64,000 bases of DNA from Zanthoxylum bungeanum (taxonomy: Eukaryota > Streptophyta > Magnoliopsida > Sapindales > Rutaceae), in contig SKCR01047740.1 of assembly GCA_019454045.1 (NCBI GenBank), positions 1 to 64,000 of the forward strand. The letters run 5' to 3'. Position numbers and translations under genes: made by a program. Of this stretch, positions 55,921 to 64,000 are shown piece by piece. The notes under the pieces are model-generated. The model saw only the letters and a program-made list of their open reading frames with translations. It had not been told where the DNA came from and made no database searches. Position 1 is the first letter of the stretch, and each line of letters starts with the position of its first letter.

Positions 55921-58240
55921 TTGGTTAAAAGCATGAAATTCATTTAGGGCTTAAAATTGGGCAAACTTGATTTTGAGCATGATTAATAAAATTGGATTGA
56001 TTAGTATGCTTAAATGGGTTTGAATTAAGGATTGATGGATCAATTTGTTGAAATGATGTTTGGAACATTTTTCCCCAATTTTTCATGTTGGCCGAATTGG
56101 TCTACCCCTAAAATGTCTTGGGATTTTTGATTTTTGACAATTGGATGTGTTGGAAATCATTCGGGATGATGATTTAATGTCGACTGTGGAATTAATTGGA
56201 TTGAATTCGAATCGGACGTAAAATCCCCAAATTGCCGAGAGCATTAGAAGCATGATTGGGTTTGATTTTTTGTTAATTTGTGTTGGACACTAATTGATGT
56301 AGATGAGCATGATTAATTAGCCTAATTTGTGTTTTGGAAATAATGATTTGGGTGATTAATTATGTTAATACACTTTAGTTTAATTAAATGGGAATTTTGG
56401 AATTTTTGTGTTTAATTAAATTGGGCTTGAAATTGTATTTGGTCTTAAATGTTGTTATTGGGCTTAATTGGCTTTGTTGTACAAATTTGGGTTTAGGCAA
56501 ATTGGATTGGATCCAATTGGGCCCAAAACCGCATCCATAAAGCCCAAATGCGACTTAGTGAACCTTTAAAATTTAATTGGGCCTAATGGGCCAAGATTGA
56601 CTTCTAGCTTATGGGGTAACTCCCGGATTGGATTTTAGTTATTCGGTTTGACCCGAGTAACCAAAAGTCCACACCTTAAGAAATTAATTAAAACCCCATT
56701 GGACTTTAATTAAATTAAAATTGGATATTAATCAGGCTTTAATACCCGTAACGATTAAATTTGGAATTTAAGTCGTAAAGGTTCGTAAATAAAGTGTGAC
56801 ATTTAATTTGGAATTAAATAGTGAATTAGAATTGAATGCATATTAAATTGGATTTAATGATGTAGTTTAATTTAATTCAAGAATTCGTACTTTAAGTACT
56901 TATTCGCAAAACGAGTTTGACTCGAACAAAATCAAATCGTTGTTTGAACATTGGATGATCACTAATTATCAGATTAATTAATTTGATTAGATTGATTGAT
57001 AACATGCTTGTGTGAATACATGGTTGCGATGCATGAATAATGTATATCGGATGGATATTAGATGGGTGGGGCAATTTTAGAAATTGTTGTAATAAATTTG
57101 ATTTATTAATTGGACCTGCGTCTCCAGCCTTATTACCTCTCTATTCTTTGTATTCTCTTCTCACTTATTCCCCTCAATATAAATGAGGTTTCTTTAGAAG
57201 TGTAGTGTAACGGGTAGAAGTAAATACATGTGCTAGCTGGAGAGAGAAAAAGAGAGATTTGATCTAGGAGCAATGTTTAAAGTATCCATCCGCATATCAT
57301 TATTATTTTACATATGCGCTTTATTATGTATTTAGAATGCATGTTTAAGGGTGTATGATGATGAGACCTTAACAAAGATAATAATTGGTTGCCAATTTGC
57401 ACTCGAAAAACCCTCGCAAAATATTAAGCATCTTTCCTTCCATTGAGTGATTCTCACTCAAGATCCAAGACGGCATTGGTTTGTTGGCCAAAGTCAAGGC
57501 CTTTGTCTGTCAAAGATCAGTTTGAATCACGAAGGCTTTGTTACATGTCAGTGTCTTGTCCAAGTTGTGGTTTGTTGGCCAAAGTCAATACCACTTCTTG
57601 TCCATCGACATTGATTACGAAGCTTTCCATGGTCAATGGGTCGCGCTTAACTGGGATCACTAAGTTTGTTGTGCCAAAGCCAAGGCTTAGTTGATTCAGA
57701 GGAAAAAGGTTAGGTAATACATTGGATGTATTGGCATATATAAGATATATGTTTCGGACTTGGATGTCCCCCTACCGGATCTAGAAATTGGATTGGATCC
57801 AATCGATCTAAGAGATCTACCTAGTTAATTATCATACAATTTGTTGGCCAAAGTCAAAATTGTGTTATATTTAACGGGATCCTAGCCCACTAGGAAACGC
57901 GGTTTCCCGAGTACTCGACAGAGGGTTAGAGGCTCACCGAAAAATTATTGGAGGCAAGAATTGAATTTGCAATATTCGTTCAATTACTCACCATACGCGC
58001 TCAAACAATATCATTCGTCAAATAAATTAAATGTTAGTTGGACTAATATTTAAATTGTTGTTTTAATAAATAGTGGACTATATATTCAAACTGTTCATTA
58101 TAGTTTATTTTATAATTGGATTATAGTAATCAATATAATTGATTTTAATCTATTAAATTATAGTTGATTAAATAGTTGGACTATTGTAATCATTATAATA
58201 AATAGTACCAAATCTTTGATTAAATAGTTGGACTATTGAA
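55921..58240 (+). other. Leader of A3
   Basis: About 2.3 kb without a gene. TGGGCY words cluster at about 56420-56600. The hairpin block is at 57469-57907. The 154-bp unit expanded in A1 is present once (about 56040-56180). Confidence 0.75.
57469..57907 (+). other. Five-hairpin leader structure of A3
   Basis: Hairpins lie at 57469-57511, 57556-57601, 57654-57697, 57824-57875 and 57893-57907. The second has arms GTGGT and ACCAC where A1 and A2 have GTGAT and ATCAC, a two-sided change. The third has CTAAG and CTTAG where A2 has TTAAG and CTTAA. The fifth is a perfect GGAAAC/GTTTCC stem around GCG. The loop TTGTTGGCCAAAGTCAA is unchanged in the first, second and fourth. Confidence 0.8.
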
Positions 58241-61200
58241 ATCAAGATATAAATTGAAAGATTGACATTTAAAACATAATCATAGGGAAAATGTATTTAA
58301 ATGGTTTAATTTTCATATTGGGAATAAATTTCAGGATGGTCCTGGAAAATAATAAGTTACTTTATTTGATAAAATAACATATTAGGCCTAAAGCCCAGAG
58401 TTAAGCAAATAGTAGAGCATGATCTTTGGAAGATCATGTAATGATAACTTAAGTGCTTAATCTATTAAGCTTGTCGTAGTAGACTCCTTAATTTCTGAAT
58501 CAGAACTAAGGATTAGATCCTTAAAGTATGATACTGAAATTGAAGGATCTTCATAAATCTATGTTAGATTTTAGAAGTACTAAATTGTAATAATTCTTGG
58601 AGAATTAATGGCTATTCTCAATGAGATAAAGTCAAACTTTGCAATTAGGCAAGTATCACAAGGCGCACCTCACTTCGATATTCTAGAACCAGAGGCTTGG
58701 CAAAAGGCTAGTGGAATGTGGAAAAGGGCAAAGGCAAAATCATTATAATCTTCTGGGAAGATAAAAGACATATCCAAAAATGTCTACTAAAATGTGGCAA
58801 ACGGGATCGCGGAAGCGTGACTGCCGTTTGGACAAAGCAGACATGAAGGAATTGAAGACGAGCAAGGCTCTGACTTCAAATATGTTTGTCATAATTATGT
58901 TCACTACTAGTATTGAAATTGGATTTTAAATACTTAGTATGGTACATAAATATATACTGATGTTCAGAATCTGCTATTAGCAGGATTAGGAAACTGTTAT
59001 AATGTAACTAGTTTGACTAGAAACATTATATCTATATCAGTGTTTAACCCGCTGCGGGTGAACCTTTATATTTTAGAACAATAAAGTTTTTTATTATATA
59101 AAGATGATATTGAGATAAACACATTAGATGTGAATAACATAATTTATATTTTGAATATAAATAAATCTCAAATATATATAACATGATAAATAAATTGCTC
59201 AAACTGACTTGATCAGAAGAACTAATTTGTGGCATTGTTGTGTGGGACAAAATTAAACAAGAATCGTATATCCGCACTTTTGAAGAGCGGGTACCTGGAC
59301 GGATTTGATTCCAATCAAATAAAGTCTACGAATCTAGTTTATTGGGCAAAGTGCCTAAAACACTATTTACTTGGTAAAAGTGTAAATGCCACCGACCTGT
59401 TAGCCCTAGTTCATAGTGAAGCAAGTGGGCCTATGTCTAGCTAGGATAGATGTGGATATGAATATTTCGTGACCTTACGGATGTGGCATCGCGTTATGGT
59501 TATGTGTTTCTTTTGAAGAACACAACTCAGAAACTTTTAAAGTTTCGACACGAAGTAGACAACAGATCGGCTATAGTATTATACCGTCACGGTAAGACCG
59601 TAATGGAAAATACTTAAGCAATAAGTTTCTAATATACTTGAAAGAGTATAGTATTCTTTCAAATGAGGACTCCTCTCGGAACACGTCAAGGTGATGGTGT
59701 GTCCGAACCGATAAACCAAATTTTGTTGGACATGATAAGGTTAATCATGAGTCGCTATGGGCTACCATTTCCTTCAACGGATACACTTTAACAATGCAGA
59801 ATTTATTTTGAATAAGGTTCAATAAAAATCTGTTTGACAGATTTCGTGCCAATTATAGGTTATCCTAGGGATACCAAAAGTATTGTACTTATACAACTCA
59901 CGAGAGAAAAATTAGATTGTTGATCACCATGAGGTTTTCCTAAGAGGAATATAGATATGCAGTGGTAAGTGGGAGGATAGTAAAACTCGATGAAAATCGG
60001 AGTAACACTATTCTAGGCACCGAATCCTTAATGGAACACAAATAGTTCATCAAGGATGAAACTATACCATAATCTTCGTATACACAACAACAGCGTATGT
60101 CGGAGAGAGTCAGAAAACAACCTGGGGTATGGGTTTCTGATCTCACCTCATAAAGATGTCTATCTTATTGAGGTATACCAACTGATTACGAATGAGGAAG
60201 TGATACAAGGTATCGACTCCCTATTATGGCAAAGTGCCATATGATCCGAAATGGATTCCATGTATATCAACATGTTTAGAACTAGTTGATATACTACAAG
60301 GCATTGTGCCTATTGGTACTTATAAGTCTTCAAGGAAGACGTACATGGATGGCAACATACCAACGTACTAAGCTAGGCTTGTAGCGGAAAGGTATCGTTA
60401 TCAACATTGTGTTGATTACGATTCAACCTTTAAACTGTTGCCACGGTAAATCCATTTGGATAATGCTTGCTACAGCTGCATGTTTCATGTATGAAATATG
60501 ACAGCATTACGGGAAAATCGCATTCCTGAAAGGGAAACCTTTAGGAGGATGTTTACAAAATCCTGTCGGTTTTGTCGTACCATAACTAACAAACAAGGTT
60601 TGCGGGTTATTCAATCCATGTTTGGATTGAAGCAAGCATAGGTTCTTAGAATTATCGTTTTGAGGTAAGCATAATGGTATATGATTTATTTCAAAATGAA
60701 ATGATTCTTGTGTATATAAGAGGATTAATGGGAGCGCACTGCCAATCGATGTCCTATAAATAATGATAATACATCATTTCTTGGAAATGATATTCCCATA
60801 AAATAACTATTGGTGAAAGCTTGACTTTTGAAAACTCTCCCTAGAATCGTACATTGAAAAATATGCGCGACCTGGTGTCTCATACGCTTTGAGCATATGG
60901 ATTCACAAACAGGCCAATCCGAGTGATAGTCACTGGATTGAAGTTAAGAACATCCGTTAGTATCTTAACGAACTAATGATGCTGTCTTAATCTGTGGAGA
61001 ATGAGAACTTGAAGTGACTGAGATCACTACTGCAAGTTTCCTAAACCGATAAAACGACTATAAGTCGCAAACGGTACTATACAGTTTGAATAACGGAATA
61101 GTGAGCTGGAAATCTTCCAAGCAAGATACTGTTATCGAATAAACAACAAATGCGGGTTATTACTGCAGCTGAAGCGGTAATAGAAGCCTTCTCGGTCGAT

Positions 61201-61468
61201 AAAAAATCTAATTAGATTATATACAATTTTGTTAGCAGCTGAGCTAGGCTTGAGCACAGGCTAAAGAATTAATGGTCTCATCAACGATCCAGATATATAC
61301 TTCGATATTCATCTGATTCGTTCGGATCATACATCGTGGCGATGTGATGATCAAATAAATTGCATAAGACGATAATCATGCAAATCCGCTGACGAAAGCA
61401 TTTCTCAGCAATTTAAGCCAACCGTACATATTTCGGGTGTCAGACACTCGAGTGACTGGCTATAGGCC
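58241..61468 (+). pseudogene. Decayed gag-pol of A3
   Basis: Same order as A1, with many indels and stops. The zinc-knuckle remnant is at about 58765-58830. The protease is mostly deleted (about 58880-58990). The pre-integrase/integrase frame at 59229-59444 includes ALLKSGYLDGFDS and TDLLALVHSEASGPMSS. A linker frame lies at 60056-60244, RT remnants at about 60290-60900 and RNase H remnants at about 61080-61468. No domain is intact. Confidence 0.82.
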
Positions 61469-61479
61469 AAATGGGAGAT

Positions 61480-63471
61480 TGTTGGACAATTATGACCCAT
61501 AGCGTCACTATTTGTACAGATCACGGTGTTATTGTACAAATTAACTATGTGATAAAGGAGATTGCACTCTTATCATTTGTGATTAGATCACCTAGACATA
61601 TAAATGATATGAGGTCCCTGTGATTTGTTCCTGGATTAAGAATAATATGAGACAGTATCAATCCACGAAGGATAAATCACTAAATATCCCTAGTCAGAGC
61701 ATTATCGAGATTGGACATCGATGAATGCGTAAAAGACTAGTATTACACTTGTGCGCGTTGTGAGGACACAACGGCATAGTTCTCATATATTTGGGTATAG
61801 GATACTCACGCAAGTGTAATAGGAGGTTATGTTTTACCGATGGTACTGGAAACAGCTTCGCTCTGGATAAGACCCCCTCGGAATTCCATTGGTATTATAA
61901 CTATGTGTCTATGGAAATCTGAATTAAGGGTAGATGTTTTTAGTCTTAACCTGAGACTTGCACCGCTAATGCATACGACAATCAATATACTTTGGTTGAG
62001 GTCGTCGATGGCTTTAACCGGTTTCTGTGTATGCCAATTTTGGGTATATCGAGAATCGTAGTGTGTTGGGTGTGATGTCAAGACGAAAGTATCACTCCAG
62101 TCATATGGAGTTGATGATCGCGTAGGGATACAGAACTGGCTCTCTATATAAGGTTGCAACCGTCGGGATAGTATGACTTGGTCATAATTATCCGATATTA
62201 AAGAGACTAGTTGCTTGTTATCCGATATATGCTTCAAACGGGGCAGACACTGTACCAGCCCCAGGCCTTGCATGTGATCATCCGATACTGGACAGATATA
62301 CGCAATACTACGTATACTACGCCTGATACAGATCCTTTATTCCTGTAAGGATATTTCCGGAGAATTGGGGAGGCATGGCGCTTTGCTAGAGGCCAACCTT
62401 GTCTTGTAAATCGGTATAAACGTAGTACGAGGTACTTACGTGTTCGGAAAGTCCGACGACCGATTTTACTGCCAACATATCCGGGGATCTCATGGGTCGC
62501 TTCCCAAAGATTCACCGATGACGTATGACTCGCACTTTAATTTATCTGGGATTAATTAGATGAGAGAGAAAATTAATCTGGGATTAATTGCGGAGATATT
62601 TTATCTGGGATAAAATTTCAATTAAAGAGAGATAACGATTAATTTGGAATTAATCGATGAATTAGTATATTTGATATATTAAACGAAATTAGATTTCGAC
62701 GCAGGTCGAACGAATTATTTTAGAATGAATAGTGACTTCACTAGGCGTAATCATTTAATTACGACGCAACGAAAAATTTGTTAATTTGGAATTAGCGAAC
62801 CGAGCCTGAGATTATTTGTGAGTGCATTCGCATTTCGAATTCGAGTATGGCACGCAAGTCAAATCAAACGTCAAATCACTAGTCGCATCAAGCATCAAAT
62901 CACACATCACATTGAGTGATGTGACTTGATTGACTTGTGAGTGATGTGATTGAGTGATGTGTGTGGTTGGCATAAATGGCTTTAATTGGTTTGACTTTTC
63001 AAAAGCCAAAATTTGGTATATGTTTTTGGAAAACAAATAAACCAAAAGACAATTACACATTTTATAATCTCTCATCTCTTTTCCCTCTTCTCTCTCTCGC
63101 CCAAACAAGGGGTTTCTTCACTGGTTTTCTGCTGGGCAAAACGTGAGCAGTGAAGGGGAAGCAGTGCATTTTTGTGGCAAGAACAAGAGTGATAGCACAC
63201 TCCGGGATCAATGCGAAGGTGATAGGGAAGTCCACCCATGAGCCGGGAACCATTCGATGAAGCTTGGAGCTTGTTCGATGACCTCCAAAGGGCGCAAACC
63301 AGTGAGCTGCTATTGCACTGCGGTGAGCTTCACAGTGAGCAGATTTTGTGTTTTCGTGGCCTCCCGCGACGCTCAACCGATCGATGTAAGTATTCTGCGA
63401 CTTCTCGAATGTATTCATTTATGTTTCATGCTTGATTTGTGATCATTGGGACCCCTAGATAATCTCCAACA
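61480..63471 (+). repeat. 3' LTR of A3
   Basis: 1992 bp, preceded by the polypurine tract AAATGGGAGAT and followed by the TSD ATGTC. A short deletion lies within the palindrome cluster, near 62704-62730. Confidence 0.92.
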
Positions 63472-63476
63472 ATGTC

Positions 63477-64000
63477 AATGTCTAATGTGCCTTGACTACC
63501 CATTATACATATTGCTCTTGCTCTCCCAATAGCAGCCATATAGTCACAATGCACACATATGGCTGTCATAAGTTGAGGCCACATTGGAATATCTTCTAAG
63601 AAATTCTTTAGCCATTCCGCTTCTTCAGCGGCTTTATCCAAGGCTATGAATTCTGATTCCATTGTTGAACGTGCTATACACGTTTGTTTTTGTGATTTTC
63701 AAGATACTGCAGCGCCTCCAAGTGTTAACACATATCCACTTGTTGCTTTTTCCGTATCATTTGAAATCCAATTGGCATCACTATATCCTTCCAAAACTGG
63801 TGGATATTTTATGTAATGTAAACCATACTTCATTAAGTATTTAAGATATCTCAATACTCTAACTAAAGCATCTCAGTGATTTTTTGAAGGATTACTCGTA
63901 TATCTTGCCAATCTATTCACAGAGTAGGCAATATCTGGTCTAGTATAATTCGTGATGTGTTGTAATGTCCCAATTATACGAGAATATTCTAGTTGTGACA
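63477..64000 (-). pseudogene. Copia element C2, RNase H region (continues beyond window)
   Basis: It matches 48530-49060 of C1. A minus-strand frame starting at 63662 reads MESEFIALDKAAEEAEWLKN with CVHCDYMAAIGRA and decays into the A3 LTR. Further upstream pieces (to 64000) correspond to the C1 RT thumb region. The rest of C2 lies right of the window. Confidence 0.85.

Larger units (their letters stand above)
53878..63471 (+). mobile_element. Full-length Ty1/copia element A3
   Basis: LTRs at 53878-55906 and 61480-63471, with TSD ATGTC at 53873-53877 and 63472-63476. Primer site, long structured leader, decayed gag-pol and polypurine tract are in order. Its LTRs differ by many substitutions and one deletion, so it is older than A1. 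It lies inside C2, which must be older still. Confidence 0.93.

Noticed and set aside
63426..63662. Independent small gene starting MESEFIALDK
   Set aside because: It is the C2 RNase H fragment. Its tail runs into the A3 LTR.

Overview
The window is plant nuclear DNA, almost certainly from a eudicot. It is a dense nest of LTR retrotransposons, and I recognise no intact host gene. Evidence: Ty1/copia gag-pol relics with tRNA-Met primer sites, Ty3/gypsy pieces of the Tat/Ogre type with hypervariable 3' tandem repeats, a plant mobile domain (PMD) relic, AT-rich spacers, and several 5-bp target-site duplications (TSDs). I cannot name the species.

Layout. 1-3251: 3' end of a gypsy element (T1: tandem arrays, then a complete 2.37-kb LTR). 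3252-3987: unclassified. 3988-24902: a three-level nest. A copia LTR fragment (A5, minus) is split by a full-length plus-strand copia element (A2, 4026-24446, TSD AAGAC). The 5' LTR of A2 is split in turn by a younger full-length minus-strand relative (A1, 4683-14998, TSD CTTAT). 24903-28828: no recognisable gene. 28829-29585: broken PMD gene. 29590-30165: gypsy integrase piece (minus), fused in frame to the 3' end of a second copia family (D, minus, to 36085). 36086-42998: gag-only gypsy element T2, with its pol deleted and about 2.9 kb of 3' tandem arrays, ending in a fold-back of its own LTR terminus. 42999-45256: 3' end of another family-A copy (A4). 45257-47083: tail and LTR of a further copia family (E). 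47084-53872 and 63477-64000: copia family C (minus), two units in tandem sharing one LTR. 53878-63471: full-length family-A element A3 inserted in C2 (TSD ATGTC).

Family A (A1 to A5) dominates and is unusual: LTRs of about 2 kb plus a leader of about 2.3 kb between primer site and gag. Two RNA or DNA structural systems stand out. (1) Each LTR has a cluster of up to eleven consecutive perfect or near-perfect palindromes, nearly all with a 3-nt centre ending in G. (2) The leader just before gag has four hairpins sharing one loop sequence around the self-complementary octamer TTGGCCAA, then a fifth hairpin. Their stems change sequence between copies in a compensating way. These are my best candidates for an undescribed system, plausibly a genome dimerisation, packaging or translation signal. 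Other notable items are the copia-gypsy chimeric frame, the shared core behind all T-family arrays, and the LTR-end fold-back.
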